Shown one piece after another: positions 42,085-54,517 of a stretch of DNA of 64,000 nucleotides (position 1 is its first letter; every line of letters begins with the position of its first letter). The position numbers were made by a program, and so were the translations under genes. The notes under the pieces were generated by a model that worked only from the letters and a program-made list of their open reading frames with translations, did no database searches and was not told where the DNA came from. This DNA comes from Sphingopyxis terrae subsp. terrae NBRC 15098 (GTDB taxonomy: Bacteria; Pseudomonadota; Alphaproteobacteria; Sphingomonadales; Sphingomonadaceae), in assembly GCF_001598815.1 (NCBI RefSeq), contig NZ_BCZQ01000003.1:124001-188000 (forward strand), in the 5' to 3' direction.

Positions 42085-43170
42085 TCAGAGGCGTGTGACC
42101 CAACCGTGCGGGTCGGCGGCGCGGCCGCGCTGGATGTCGACGAGCTTGTCCTTCAGCATCGCGGTCACCTGTCCGGGGCCGCCGGCACCGACGGTAAAGC
42201 TCGTGTCGCCGCGCGTCACCTTGCCGACAGGGGTCACCACCGCCGCGGTGCCGCACGCAAAGCTTTCGGTCAGCCTGCCGCTGGTCGCATCGGCCTGCCA
42301 CTGGTCGATCGCATAGGGTTCCTCGCGCACCGTCAGGCCCGCGTCGCGCGCCAGTGTGATGATGGCGTCGCGGGTTATGCCGGGCAGGATCGTGCCGGTG
42401 AGCGGCGGGGTGACAATGCTGCCGTCGTCGAAGACGAAGAACATGTTCATGCCGCCCAGTTCCTCGATCCAGCGATGCTCCGCGGCGTCGAGGAAGACGA
42501 CCTGGTCGTGGCCCTTGGCGATCGCTTCCTGCTGCGCAATCAGGCTCGCGGCATAATTGCCGCCGCATTTGGCGGCGCCGGTGCCGCCGGGTGCGGCGCG
42601 GGTATAGTCTTCCGACACCCAGAGCGAGACGGCCGGCGCCCCCGACTTGAAATAATTGCCAACCGGCGAGGCGATGACGAGGAAATGATATTCGGCGGCA
42701 GGCTTGACGCCCAGGAACACCTCGCTCGCATACATGAAGGGGCGCAGATAGAGCGCGCCGCCTTGCACCTTCGGGAACCAGTCGGCATCGACGCGGACAA
42801 TCTCGCGCACCGCGGCAAGGAACAGGTCCTCGGGCAGTTCGGCCATCGCCATGCGGCGGGCGCTGGCGTTGAAGCGTGCGGCATTCGCCTCGGCACGGAA
42901 CAGTGCCATCGATCCGTCGTCGAGCCGATAGGCCTTCAGCCCTTCGAATATCTCCTGCGCATAGTGCAGCACCGCGGTCGCCGGATCGAGCGACAAGGGG
43001 CCGCGCGGCATCACCTGCGCATCGTGCCAGCCCTGGCCTTCCTTGTAGCGGATCGAGACCATATGATCGGTGAAGACGCGGCCGAAGACCGGGTCCGCAA
43101 TCGCCGCCGCGCGTACATCGTCCGCCGTCGGGTTCGGATGCGGAAGACGGGTGAAAGCGGGTGCGGACAT
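42085..43170 (-). CDS. ilvE: Branched-chain amino acid aminotransferase
   Basis: 361 residues, class IV PLP fold (large BCAT type, as in mitochondria and many actinobacteria). Motifs: HYAQEIFEGLKAYR, FNASARRMAMAELPEDLF, LYLRPFMYAS, the PLP lysine in GAAKCGGNYAASL, and ELGGMNMFFVFDDGSIVTPP. It catalyses the last step of Val, Leu and Ile synthesis. The ATG at 43170 (AGGTT upstream) begins MSAPAFTRLPHPN; the longer frame overlaps the divergent MarR gene's control region. No leader peptide is seen. Confidence 0.96.
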   Translation of the reverse strand: MSAPAFTRLPHPNPTADDVRAAAIADPVFGRVFTDHMVSIRYKEGQGWHDAQVMPRGPLSLDPATAVLHYAQEIFEGLKAYRLDDGSMALFRAEANAARFNASARRMAMAELPEDLFLAAVREIVRVDADWFPKVQGGALYLRPFMYASEVFLGVKPAAEYHFLVIASPVGNYFKSGAPAVSLWVSEDYTRAAPGGTGAAKCGGNYAASLIAQQEAIAKGHDQVVFLDAAEHRWIEELGGMNMFFVFDDGSIVTPPLTGTILPGITRDAIITLARDAGLTVREEPYAIDQWQADATSGRLTESFACGTAAVVTPVGKVTRGDTSFTVGAGGPGQVTAMLKDKLVDIQRGRAADPHGWVTRL

Positions 43171-43248
43171 GGAAAAACCTAACCTCTTGGCAGTGACTCG
43201 GTGCGCGCCTCTTGCCAAAGCGCGGCGCCGCGCGCAACGGTAGTCGCC

Positions 43249-43758
43249 ATGGCCGATGAAAATTTTCTTTCACAAGTTCCCGCTGCCTCTGCCCTTTTCT
43301 TGCGCGAAGAGGAGGTGCGCCGCGGCATCGAATTCCTGTTTTTCGGCCATGGCGCGTTGTGGCGCGCGGGCGATGCGCGGCTGGCCGAAAACGGCCTCGG
43401 ACGCGCGCATTACCGCGCGCTTTACTTCATCGCGCGCCAGCCGGGGCTGACGATTTCGGACCTGCTCGCGCTGCTCGGCATCACCAAACAGTCGCTTGGC
43501 CGGGTCATCAAGGATCTGGAGGCGCGCGAGATGCTCGTCACGCGCCCGGGCAACCGCGACCGGCGGCAGAAGGAACTACGGCTCACTCCCGCCGGACGCG
43601 CCGTCGAGGCTGCGGTCTTCGGGCAGCTACGCGACGCGATGAGCCGCGCCTACACTCATGCGGGTCAGGCGGCGGTCACCGGCTTCTGGCAGGTCAACGA
43701 AGCGTTGATGTCGCCGCGCGAGCGGCAGCGCGTCGCCAGGCTGGGCAGCGAAAGCTGA
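43249..43758 (+). CDS. MarR-family transcriptional regulator
   Basis: 169 residues. Winged helix with ARQPGLTISDLLALLGITKQ, then SLGRVIKDLEAREMLV and the wing RPGNRDRRQKELRLTPAG, the MarR signature. N-terminal helix for dimerisation. Divergent from ilvE with 78 bases between starts, so it may regulate itself and ilvE, though no palindrome is clear. Ligand unknown. Confidence 0.88.
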   Translation: MADENFLSQVPAASALFLREEEVRRGIEFLFFGHGALWRAGDARLAENGLGRAHYRALYFIARQPGLTISDLLALLGITKQSLGRVIKDLEAREMLVTRPGNRDRRQKELRLTPAGRAVEAAVFGQLRDAMSRAYTHAGQAAVTGFWQVNEALMSPRERQRVARLGSES

Positions 43759-43812
43759 GTGGGCGATAGCCGCCCGGCGCTGTCACGGCCCACGCCTTTG
43801 CGGGCGCGCCGG

Positions 43813-44643
43813 TCAATCTTCGCCGCGGGCAAGATCGGCGAGTTCGCGGCCGCGATCGCGCGCCGCGCGCAGGACATTGGTCATCAGCGCCACGAGTTCG
43901 CCGCCTTCGTCGAGGATGTCGAGCCCGGCCTGCGTCGTGCCGCCCTTGCTCGCGACCTGCGCGACGAGCGCGCCCGGTTTTTCGCCGCTGCGCGCGAGCA
44001 GGGCGGTCGCTCCGCCAAAGGTCGCGGTCGCAAGCTTGAGCGCATCGTCGCCCGAAAGGCCAAGGCGCTCGCCCGCCGCCGCATAGGCTTCGATCAGACG
44101 AAAGACGAAGGCCGGACCGCTGCCGGTGAACGCGGTAACGAGGTCCATCATACCGTCGTCGGGCAGCGCAACGATCTCGCCGAGCGGCTTGAGCAGCGCT
44201 TCGATCGCGGCACTGTCGGCATCACCCGTACTGGTCACGGCCGAAACCCCGGCGCCGATGCGCGCGGCGAGATTGGGAAGTATGCGGACCTGCGCCCGCG
44301 CTTCGGGAAAACGGACCGCGAGATCGGCGAGCGAGACGCCAGCGAGGATCGAGAGCAGATGCACCTCGCCACCCGCGACCGCGGCCAGATCGCCGGCGAC
44401 CTCGCCCAATTGCTGCGGCTTCATGCCGAGCATGATCCAGTCGGCGGCCTGACCCGCCGCCCGCCAATCGGCAAGCGAGGTGAAATGCGCGGTGCCTTCG
44501 CGCGGCGCCGCGACCGGATCGACGACGGCGACCCGCGCCGGATCGAGCCCCGCGGCGAGCCAGCGATCGAGCATCGCGCCCGCCATATTGCCGCAACCGA
44601 CCAGCAGCATCCGGCCGGCAAATTTCCCCAAAGTCTTCGTCAT
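43813..44643 (-). CDS. proC: Pyrroline-5-carboxylate reductase
   Basis: 276 residues. The NADP-binding Rossmann motif is at the N-terminus (MLLVGCGNMAGAMLDRW), then MLGMKPQQ and VRILPNLAARIGAGVSAVTS. The C-terminal dimer domain has AFTGSGPAFVFRLIEAYA and SKGGTTQAGLDIL, the family's conserved GGTT segment. Last step of proline synthesis. The ATG at 44643 follows a poor RBS region shared with the upstream phosphatase stop 23 bases away. Confidence 0.96.
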   Translation of the reverse strand: MTKTLGKFAGRMLLVGCGNMAGAMLDRWLAAGLDPARVAVVDPVAAPREGTAHFTSLADWRAAGQAADWIMLGMKPQQLGEVAGDLAAVAGGEVHLLSILAGVSLADLAVRFPEARAQVRILPNLAARIGAGVSAVTSTGDADSAAIEALLKPLGEIVALPDDGMMDLVTAFTGSGPAFVFRLIEAYAAAGERLGLSGDDALKLATATFGGATALLARSGEKPGALVAQVASKGGTTQAGLDILDEGGELVALMTNVLRAARDRGRELADLARGED

Positions 44644-44666
44644 GATCCCTTGTTCTTCATTTTTCT

Positions 44667-46352
44667 TTACGGACGGCAACTGCTTTCCGGACCCGAAAGC
44701 AGGTCGAGGCAGCGGCCATCGATCTTGGCCGCGTCGACCGGCAGGTCGATGAGCGCGGCAAGCGTCGGCATGATATCCACCGTCATCACGGCATTCGGCT
44801 GTTCGAAGGCGGTGAGCCCCTTGCGCCAGAAAAGGATCGGCACGCGGCGGTCATAGTCCCATACCGAACCATGCGTCGCGACATAGCCGAGGCCCGATTC
44901 GGGGATCGGCGTGACGCGCGGTTTGAGCACGACGATGAAATCGCCCGAACGCTGCGCATTATAGGAAGCGCGCAGCTTGTCCATCAGCGTCCACACGTCG
45001 GGCGACCGTTTCGAGATCGGATGGTTCGCCAGTTCCTCACCGGTCACCACCGCCTCGACCTGTCGGTGGGCGCGGTAGCGCGCCACCAGTTCGGCCAGCG
45101 CCGCCTTGCGCTGCGCGGGGGTCAACGCCTTCGACAGATACATGTCACCGAACGGGCCATCGCCATAGAGCAACGGCTGCGGCAGGCCGAGCTTTTCGGC
45201 CACCGCCTTGCCCATCGCCTCGGGATCGAGCGCGGCATCGACGCGTTCGGCGGCGGGCCAGGCGTTTTGGCGGTTGCGTTCGGGGAGATCGTGACCGCCA
45301 TGGTCGGCGGTCAGTACGACGGCATAGTCGATGCCGGTCGCATCGAGCCGTGCGAAGAAGTCGCCGAGCTGCTGGTCGAGTGCATGCATCTGGATGCACA
45401 TCTCGGCGCCCTCGGTGCCCGTGCTGTGGCCGATATAGTCGGTCGCCGACAGGCCGAGGATCAACAGATCGGTCGTGCTGCCCTCACCCAGTTTGCGCGC
45501 AGCGCGCAGCGCGGCGCCGGCGGCGAGCACCGCGCCGTCTGCTTCGGGCGAGGCCATGAAGCGGCGAAAATCACCACCATCGCGCTGAAAGCGGCCGGTA
45601 CCGACCGTGCCGCCCTTGTCGATCGAGATCGCGATATCGTGTGACGCGCAATCGGCGGGCAGGTCCATCGCGGGGCGCGCCTGGCCAATCGCCGCGGCGA
45701 TCGCGCTGCTTGCCTGCTGCGCAACCGGCGACAGCGTGGTGCCGCGATAGCTGGTGAGGCCGCCCGGAAACAGCCACATCAGCTCGTCTGCCTTGCGCCC
45801 GCCCATCATGATCGCGGCGCGATCCTTACCTGCGACCGAGACGATCTGCGCCTTCGGATCGCGCGCCTTCATCAGATCGCCGAGTGTCGGGACCATCAGA
45901 TGATTCACCGATGCCGCATATTTGCCGCCGCCCGAACTCGTATCCGGCACGGTTTCGTCCTCGGCGCAATAGACGCGCTTGTCGGACCGGGCGACCGAGA
46001 GGTCGAAATAATTATTCGCGATGATCCCGGTGTGCGCCGGATGATTTCCGGTCAGGATCGTCGAATGGCCGGGGCAGGTTTCGGTCGCGCCGTGCGACTG
46101 ATACCCCGCCGGAAATACCACGCCCGACGCAAGCCGCGCGAGACCGCCGGTGTAATGGCTGCGATATTCGGCGAACAGATCGGCCGAAAACTGGTCCACG
46201 GAGATTGCGACTATCAGCTTGGGCGGCGGGGTTGCTGCTGTAACCTTTGCGACCGGTGGCGCCGAATCCTGCGCAAGGCCGGCTCCAGCAGTTGCGAAAC
46301 AGAGGGTGGCGGCGAGAACGGTGGTCAGGCTTTTGAGCTTCACGGGGAACAT
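44667..46352 (-). CDS. PafA-like exported alkaline phosphatase
   Basis: 561 residues. Signal peptide cleaved near GLAQ (residue 28). Alkaline-phosphatase superfamily: metal Asp in VAISVDQFSADL, nucleophile threonine in the GATETCPGHSTIL segment (about 90-98), and TADHGGHDLPER metal ligands. It belongs to the Thr-nucleophile, calcium/zinc-type PafA group, which includes a characterised Sphingomonas enzyme (SPAP) that hydrolyses phosphomonoesters. A further in-frame ATG lies 6 bases upstream (46358). Divergent from dsbD with 91 bases between starts; 23 bases before proC. Confidence 0.9.
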   Translation of the reverse strand: MFPVKLKSLTTVLAATLCFATAGAGLAQDSAPPVAKVTAATPPPKLIVAISVDQFSADLFAEYRSHYTGGLARLASGVVFPAGYQSHGATETCPGHSTILTGNHPAHTGIIANNYFDLSVARSDKRVYCAEDETVPDTSSGGGKYAASVNHLMVPTLGDLMKARDPKAQIVSVAGKDRAAIMMGGRKADELMWLFPGGLTSYRGTTLSPVAQQASSAIAAAIGQARPAMDLPADCASHDIAISIDKGGTVGTGRFQRDGGDFRRFMASPEADGAVLAAGAALRAARKLGEGSTTDLLILGLSATDYIGHSTGTEGAEMCIQMHALDQQLGDFFARLDATGIDYAVVLTADHGGHDLPERNRQNAWPAAERVDAALDPEAMGKAVAEKLGLPQPLLYGDGPFGDMYLSKALTPAQRKAALAELVARYRAHRQVEAVVTGEELANHPISKRSPDVWTLMDKLRASYNAQRSGDFIVVLKPRVTPIPESGLGYVATHGSVWDYDRRVPILFWRKGLTAFEQPNAVMTVDIMPTLAALIDLPVDAAKIDGRCLDLLSGPESSCRP

Positions 46353-46443
46353 CTCCATGGCTGGGGTCGTCAGCGCGGGCTGTCCTCTCGACGAAAGCCG
46401 CCTATATGGCAAGCCTCGAACGACAGGCAGACACAGGACAGGC

Positions 46444-48522
46444 ATGGATCGCGCGAAAGACGGCTTTGTGACAGACCGAAGTGCATCGGCGACGGTGCGC
46501 GCGCTGCTGGCGCTGTTCGCCCTGGTTCTGCTCGCCTTCGCTCCTGCTCGGGCGCAGACCACGCATATCGCGCCGCGGCTGGTCGCCGAATCGGTGGTAC
46601 CGTCGCCCGGCGGAGCGACGACGATTGCCCTCGCGATGACCCCCGAAAAGGGTTGGCACGGCTATTGGTCGAACGGCGGCGATGCCGGTTTCGGCATGCA
46701 AGTCGAATGGAATGCGCCGCCGGGCGTCACCGTAGGCGCCTTTCGCTATCCGGTTCCCGAGGCGCTGACGCTCTTTGGGCTGATGAACCATGTCTATGAA
46801 CATCCCTATGCGCTGCTCGCCGATGTCCGCGTCGACAAGAGTGTCGCTCCGAGAACCGACCTGACGCTGACCGGCATCGCCAACTGGCTCGCCTGCACCG
46901 ACAAGATCTGCGTTCCCGAAAAGGCGGTGATCTCGGTCGCGATGAAGGCCGGCGACGGAGCCATCGCAGCGGGCGCGCAGCAGCAATTCGACGCATGGCG
47001 CGCCAGGCTGCCGCAGCCGCTCGACCGCGCGGGGGCGTGGGAACGCCGCGGCGCGATGGTGCGGTTCGGCATCCCGCTGCCCGAAGGCACCACACTCGAC
47101 GTTCCGCACCTCTTCCTCGAAACGCAGGGTGTGATCGACTATCCCGCACCGCAGAGCTTCAGCCGCAACGGCGATTGGATCGTCGTCGAGGCGCGCGCGA
47201 AGGGTGACGCGGCCGGCCCGATACAGGGGCTGCTCAAGCTGTCGGACGGTCGTGGGCTTAGCGTGCACTTCGAGCCCGAGGCGGTACGCCTGGCGGGCAA
47301 GCCGATTGCGGCCGCTTCGGGGTCCATTGACATGGCGCTGTTCTGGACCGCGCTCGGCGGCGCGATCATCGGCGGATTGATCCTCAACCTGATGCCCTGC
47401 GTCTTCCCGATCCTGAGCCTGAAAGCGCTCAGCCTCGCCCGTTCGGGCGGCGACGCGCGCGACGCGAAGATCGAAGCGGTGGCCTATACGGCGGGTGCCG
47501 TCCTGACCGCACTGCTACTCGGCGGCGCGCTTCTCGCGCTGCGGGCCGCGGGGGAACAGGTCGGCTGGGCGTTCCAATTGCAACATCCGGTCAGCGTCTT
47601 CGTGCTGATGCTGCTTGCGATCGCGATCACGCTGAACCTTGCCGGGGTCTATGAACTGCCGTCGTTCGGTGCCGGTCAGAGGCTCGCGAGCCAAAACGGC
47701 GCGGCGGGTGGCTTCTGGACCGGCGCTCTCGCCGCGTTCGTAGCAACCCCGTGCAGCGGTCCCTTGCTCGGCGCCGCGCTCGGCGCGACGCTGGTGCTGC
47801 CTGCGTGGGCGGCGCTCCCGATCTTTGGCGGGCTGGGCTTGGGGCTCGCCCTGCCGTTCCTTGCCGTCGGTTTCGTCCCCGCGCTTCGCAGCCGCTTGCC
47901 AAAGCCGGGGCCGTGGATGGCGACATTTCGTAAATGGATGGCGCTGCCAATGGGACTGACGGCGCTCGGTCTTTATTGGCTGCTCAGGCGACAGACCACT
48001 CCCGCTATGCATGGGTGGATGGACGTCGGCATCCTCGTCATAATCCTCGCAATGATGATCCGCGCTTGGCGAAGGGGAGAATTCGCCCGAAAGACGGCGC
48101 TCATACCTTATGTTGCGATCTTCTATCTCCTCGGCACCAACGCCGTGGATCAGTTCGCAAAGCCCGGCAGGGTTGCCGCCGCAGAAAACCACAGCACCTT
48201 CTCGCCCGTCGCCCTCGCTGAGGCCCGCAAGACCGGCAAGCCCGTCTTCGTCTATTTCACCGCCGACTGGTGCCTGTCGTGCAAGGCGAACGAAGCAGGC
48301 GCGATCGACCGCGAGGCGGTGCAGCAGGCGTTCCGGAATAAGGGCGTCATCACGCTTGTCGGCGACTGGACGAACGGCGATCCGGTCATCACCCGCACCC
48401 TCGCCGAACATGGACGCAACAGCGTGCCGCTCTATCTCTGGTATGCTCCGGGCGCGGCGCAGCCCGAGATCCTGCCGCAAATCCTGACACCGGGGCTGCT
48501 CACCGACAAGGCCGGCGGCTGA
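46444..48522 (+). CDS. dsbD: DsbD-family thiol:disulfide interchange protein
   Basis: 692 residues. The N-terminal periplasmic domain (about 45-285) has the Cys pair in ANWLACTDKICVPEK. The eight-helix membrane domain (about 295-545) has transport cysteines in LMPCVFPILSLK and ATPCSGPLLGA. The C-terminal thioredoxin-like domain has FTADWCLSCKANE. It shuttles electrons from cytoplasmic thioredoxin to periplasmic disulfide isomerases or cytochrome c maturation. It starts at ATG 46444 and ends overlapping tlyA by one base (TGATG). Confidence 0.92.
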   Translation: MDRAKDGFVTDRSASATVRALLALFALVLLAFAPARAQTTHIAPRLVAESVVPSPGGATTIALAMTPEKGWHGYWSNGGDAGFGMQVEWNAPPGVTVGAFRYPVPEALTLFGLMNHVYEHPYALLADVRVDKSVAPRTDLTLTGIANWLACTDKICVPEKAVISVAMKAGDGAIAAGAQQQFDAWRARLPQPLDRAGAWERRGAMVRFGIPLPEGTTLDVPHLFLETQGVIDYPAPQSFSRNGDWIVVEARAKGDAAGPIQGLLKLSDGRGLSVHFEPEAVRLAGKPIAAASGSIDMALFWTALGGAIIGGLILNLMPCVFPILSLKALSLARSGGDARDAKIEAVAYTAGAVLTALLLGGALLALRAAGEQVGWAFQLQHPVSVFVLMLLAIAITLNLAGVYELPSFGAGQRLASQNGAAGGFWTGALAAFVATPCSGPLLGAALGATLVLPAWAALPIFGGLGLGLALPFLAVGFVPALRSRLPKPGPWMATFRKWMALPMGLTALGLYWLLRRQTTPAMHGWMDVGILVIILAMMIRAWRRGEFARKTALIPYVAIFYLLGTNAVDQFAKPGRVAAAENHSTFSPVALAEARKTGKPVFVYFTADWCLSCKANEAGAIDREAVQQAFRNKGVITLVGDWTNGDPVITRTLAEHGRNSVPLYLWYAPGAAQPEILPQILTPGLLTDKAGG

Positions 48523-49262
48523 TGGCCAAACAGCGCGCCGACCAACTGCTCGTCGATCGCGGACTCGCCGAAAGCCGGACGCGCGCGCAGGCGCTGATCC
48601 TCGCCGGCCTCGCCTTCGTCGGCGACCGCAAGATCGACAAGGCGGGGCAGCAGATCGCCGAGGATGCCGCGATCAGCGTCAAGGGCCGCGACCATCCATG
48701 GGTGTCGCGCGGCGGGATCAAACTCGACCATGCGCTGACGCATCTGGGCTGGGATATTGCGGGCGCGGTGGCGATCGACGTGGGATCGTCGACCGGGGGT
48801 TTTACCGACGTGATGCTGAACCGCGGCGCGGCACGCGTCTATGCAGTCGATTCGGGGACCAACCAGCTCGCCTGGAAGTTGCGGCAGGACGACCGCGTCA
48901 TCGTCCACGAACAGACGAGCGCGCGCGTCCTGACCGCCGATCATATTCCCGAGCCGGTCGATCTGATCGTCTGCGACGCGAGCTTCATCGCGCTGTCGAA
49001 GGTGCTGCCGGTGCCGATGGCCTTTGCCAAAGCGGGCGCGCGCCTCGTCGCGCTGATCAAACCGCAGTTCGAAGCCGAACGGCACGAGGTCGGCAAAAAG
49101 GGCGTGGTACGCGACGCCGCGGTGCACGCCCGCGTCTGCTCCGAGGTGCGCGACTGGCTGGAACGTTCGGGCTGGCGCGTCGTTGAGACGGTCGAAAGTC
49201 CGATCACCGGACCCGAAGGAAATGTCGAATTTCTCATTGCGGCTACGAAATCCGCAGCTTGA
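48522..49262 (+). CDS. tlyA: TlyA-family rRNA 2'-O-methyltransferase
   Basis: 246 residues. N-terminal S4 RNA-binding domain (RADQLLVDRGLAESRTRAQA), then an FtsJ-like methyltransferase: SAM motif AIDVGSSTGGFTDVML, ALIKPQFEAER and GPEGNVEFLIA. TlyA methylates 16S and/or 23S rRNA; haemolysin names in databases are historical. Translationally coupled to dsbD (TGATG). Confidence 0.93.
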   Translation: MAKQRADQLLVDRGLAESRTRAQALILAGLAFVGDRKIDKAGQQIAEDAAISVKGRDHPWVSRGGIKLDHALTHLGWDIAGAVAIDVGSSTGGFTDVMLNRGAARVYAVDSGTNQLAWKLRQDDRVIVHEQTSARVLTADHIPEPVDLIVCDASFIALSKVLPVPMAFAKAGARLVALIKPQFEAERHEVGKKGVVRDAAVHARVCSEVRDWLERSGWRVVETVESPITGPEGNVEFLIAATKSAA

Positions 49263-49324
49263 CGCGGGCGGTGCGCGCCGCGACAGCATGACCGACACAG
49301 ATTCGCGCGCGAAGGACCAGATGC

Positions 49325-49876
49325 ATGAGCGAGATTGCCACCCCCGGTCAGCTACGCATGTCCTATTGGCGCTGGGCGATGTTCACCGTCCCGGCGCTCG
49401 TCCTGATCGGCAGCCTGATGGGTCTGCTCTCGAACAGCGGCTATGACAATCGCTGGTTCATGGCGCTCGACCGACCCGCGATCGTTCCGCCCGGCTGGGT
49501 CTTCGGGGTCGTGTGGACGACGCTCTATGTCCTGCTCGGCCTGTCGCTGGCGATGATCCTCCACGCGCGCGGCGCGCGCGGGCGCGGCTTCGCGCTGGCG
49601 CTGTTCTTCGTACAGCTGATCGCCAATTTCGCCTGGTCGCCGCTCTTTTTCGGCATGCATCAGGTGACCGCCGCGCTCTATCTCGTCATTTTCATCCTGA
49701 TGGTGACGATCGCGACGACCTTTGCCTTTGCGCCGATCCGCAAGGCGGCGGCGTGGCTGCTCGTTCCCTATATGATATGGCTCAGCTTCGCGACGATCCT
49801 GAATTTCCAGATCGATCAGCGCAACCCCGACGCCGAAACCCTTGTGCCGGCCGCCGCGACCTCCCAGATAGGATGA
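49325..49876 (+). CDS. tspO: TspO/MBR family membrane protein
   Basis: 183 residues, five membrane helices. Conserved TspO residues: ALDRPAIVPPGWVFGVVWTT (the WxPP-like loop and Trp-rich helix), ANFAWSPLFFGMH, and a helix ending SFATILNFQIDQRN. Tryptophan-rich porphyrin-binding sensor or transporter, in alphaproteobacteria linked to oxygen and tetrapyrrole regulation. An N-terminal cytoplasmic extension of about 15 residues is present. Confidence 0.93.
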   Translation: MSEIATPGQLRMSYWRWAMFTVPALVLIGSLMGLLSNSGYDNRWFMALDRPAIVPPGWVFGVVWTTLYVLLGLSLAMILHARGARGRGFALALFFVQLIANFAWSPLFFGMHQVTAALYLVIFILMVTIATTFAFAPIRKAAAWLLVPYMIWLSFATILNFQIDQRNPDAETLVPAAATSQIG

Positions 49877-49926
49877 CGACCCGATTTGGGTGAATACAGG
49901 GGACGACCCCGACAAAGGACAGGATA

Positions 49927-50223
49927 ATGCAAAGCGAAAACCGGTTTTTCGACGATCTGGCCAAGATGGTCAACGGTATCGCAGGCACCGTCGCCGGTGC
50001 CGGACGCGAAGCCGAAACCGCGATGCGCGAACGCGCGAAGGAATTCGTCGGCCGCATGGACTTTGTGAGCCGCGAGGAATTCGAGGCGGTGAAGGAAATG
50101 GCGGCCAAGGCACGCGCCGAAGCCGACGCGCTGAAGGCGCGGCTGGACAAGCTCGAAGCCGCGGCAAAGCCGGCCGCCGCCGCGAAGGCGCCGGCCAAGC
50201 CCCGCGCCGCACCCAAGAAGTAA
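49927..50223 (+). CDS. ubiK: UbiK/BMFP-family ubiquinone-biosynthesis accessory factor
   Basis: 98 residues: N-terminal amphipathic helix (ENRFFDDLAKMVNGIAGTV), then a coiled coil with FVSREEFEAVKEMAAKARAE and ADALKARLDKLEAA, and a Lys/Pro/Ala tail. The family forms trimeric membrane-associated coiled coils that assist UbiJ in ubiquinone synthesis or fuse membranes. The RBS AAAGGACAGG precedes the ATG. Confidence 0.88.
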   Translation: MQSENRFFDDLAKMVNGIAGTVAGAGREAETAMRERAKEFVGRMDFVSREEFEAVKEMAAKARAEADALKARLDKLEAAAKPAAAAKAPAKPRAAPKK

Positions 50224-50284
50224 CGGAGCGGGCTTTCCCCCGCGCGACTCGCCACCCGGCCAAAGTCGCGCTAAGGGCGCAGCC

Positions 50285-50791
50285 ATGACCGACGATATTT
50301 ACGACGACGAGGACGGCCAGGAAGCCGCGCCGATGGATATGCTGGCGTCCTATTTTGCGGCGCACGACTGGCCGCACGAAATGATCGGCGAGGACGAGAT
50401 CGTCGCGACCGCGCAAGGCAGCTGGACGACCTATGAACTGCGCGCGGTGTGGCGGCCCGAGGACGGGGTGCTGCAACTGCTCGCCTTCCCCGACATCCGC
50501 GTCGTCGAGGACAAGCGCAGCGTCGCGCACGAAGCGCTCGCGATGATCAACGAACAGCTCTGGCTCGGCCATTTCGAGCTATGGTCGAACAGCGGGACCA
50601 TCCTCTATCGTCACGCGATGCTGATCGGCAGCGACGCGGCGATGCCGCTCGACATCACCGAAACGCTGGTCGAAAGCGCCATCGACGAATGCGAGCGCTT
50701 TTACCCGGTGTTCCAGTTCGTGCTGTGGGGCGGCAAGACGCCTGCCGAGGCGCTGGCCGCGTCGCTGATCGAAACGCGCGGCGAGGCCTGA
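50285..50791 (+). CDS. YbjN-domain protein
   Basis: 168 residues. An acidic start (DDIYDDEDGQE) leads to the YbjN fold, which resembles type III secretion chaperones: FAAHDWPHEMIGEDEIVATA, then VLQLLAFPDIRVVEDKRS, then HEALAMINEQLWLGHFELWS and FYPVFQFVLWGGKTPAEAL. Role in bacteria uncertain; YbjN overexpression in E. coli affects motility and stress responses. Same strand as ubiK, 61 bases downstream. Confidence 0.87.
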   Translation: MTDDIYDDEDGQEAAPMDMLASYFAAHDWPHEMIGEDEIVATAQGSWTTYELRAVWRPEDGVLQLLAFPDIRVVEDKRSVAHEALAMINEQLWLGHFELWSNSGTILYRHAMLIGSDAAMPLDITETLVESAIDECERFYPVFQFVLWGGKTPAEALAASLIETRGEA

Positions 50792-50814
50792 CCCGTCGCG
50801 CCGGGCGCGCTTGC

Positions 50815-51774
50815 TTACCGCTTTTCGAAGGGCTTGAGGCCGGGGCCGATCTGATTGGTCCCGATCGCCAGCGGTTCGCCGCTCCAGTCGGCGACGAACA
50901 CCGACGAACGGCCGATGCCCTGCGGGATGCTCGCGCGATTGCCTTCGATCACCAGCCCGCGCGACGGATTGTCGCGGCTCTCGGCCGCGACCGCGATCAG
51001 CGCCGAGTAATTTTCCTTGTCGCGCCCCTGGACGAGCAGGTTGCCCGTGATCCGTCCGGTCGAACCCGAGGGGAGATCGATGAGATAATTGGTCGCGGTC
51101 CCCTGCGTATCGTCGAAACTATTGTCGCTGATCTCGACCTCGCGCGCGCGCGCCTTCAGATAATGGCCGCCGCTGCCCTTTTCGAAGCGCGTGTGCGTCA
51201 CGACGACGCGTCCATATTCGCCGGTATAGACGCTGTGCGCGCAGCTCAGCCCGCGGTCGCAGCGGCCGAGGCGCGAAAAGGTCGAGCGGTCGATCGTCAG
51301 CGTCGCCGCGGGATCATTGGCCGTCAAAATCCCTTCCTCGCTGTTGCGGAACAGGCTGTTCGCCACGTCGAGATTGCCCTGTTCGAGCCGGATGCCCGCG
51401 CCATTGCCGTCGGGAACGCGCATATTCTGGAACACCAGACCGTCGACGCGCGCGGCGCGGCCGCGCAGCACCAGCGCCGCCTTGCCCTCGCAGCTCACGC
51501 CGTCGAAGATCGCGCGCCCTGCCTCCGCCGCGACGAAGGCAACGCGCCCGGCGGTCTGGACCGCGCAATCGCGATGATAGCCCGTGGCGATGCGGATCGT
51601 GCCGTCGCCATCGCCGATCGCATCGACCGCCTCCTGAAGCCGCCCGAAAGCGCGGCCGCTTTCGGCGACCACATAGGGCGCTGCGCCCGCTTGCGCCGGC
51701 AGCGGCGCCGGCGCGAACAGCATCGGCAGGGCGAGAAGCGGCAACATGGGCCGGCGGAGAAGCATCTGGATCAT
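50815..51774 (-). CDS. Exported right-handed beta-helix protein
   Basis: 319 residues from the ATG at 51774. Signal peptide (LPLLALPMLFAPAPLPAQA), then parallel beta-helix repeats (about 60-300) seen as recurrent ITGNxL, IxDNSF and VIEGNRA motifs, with cysteines that may form disulfides. Such folds are typical of polysaccharide lyases or binding proteins, but no catalytic site can be named. A longer GTG start at 51804 is possible but lacks a good RBS. Convergent with the YbjN gene. Confidence 0.82.
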   Translation of the reverse strand: MIQMLLRRPMLPLLALPMLFAPAPLPAQAGAAPYVVAESGRAFGRLQEAVDAIGDGDGTIRIATGYHRDCAVQTAGRVAFVAAEAGRAIFDGVSCEGKAALVLRGRAARVDGLVFQNMRVPDGNGAGIRLEQGNLDVANSLFRNSEEGILTANDPAATLTIDRSTFSRLGRCDRGLSCAHSVYTGEYGRVVVTHTRFEKGSGGHYLKARAREVEISDNSFDDTQGTATNYLIDLPSGSTGRITGNLLVQGRDKENYSALIAVAAESRDNPSRGLVIEGNRASIPQGIGRSSVFVADWSGEPLAIGTNQIGPGLKPFEKR

Positions 51775-51877
51775 CGCCGCGCCATAGCCCTTTTGCGGCC
51801 CCACGTCCTTCGCGAAGCTGGTTAACGGCGGCGTTGTCCCTTTGTCGGACAGCCCTTCCCAGCCCCGTTAACCGACG

Positions 51878-54499
<2,622 letters not shown>

Positions 54500-54517
54500 C
54501 GAACGGTCCAAAGAGAA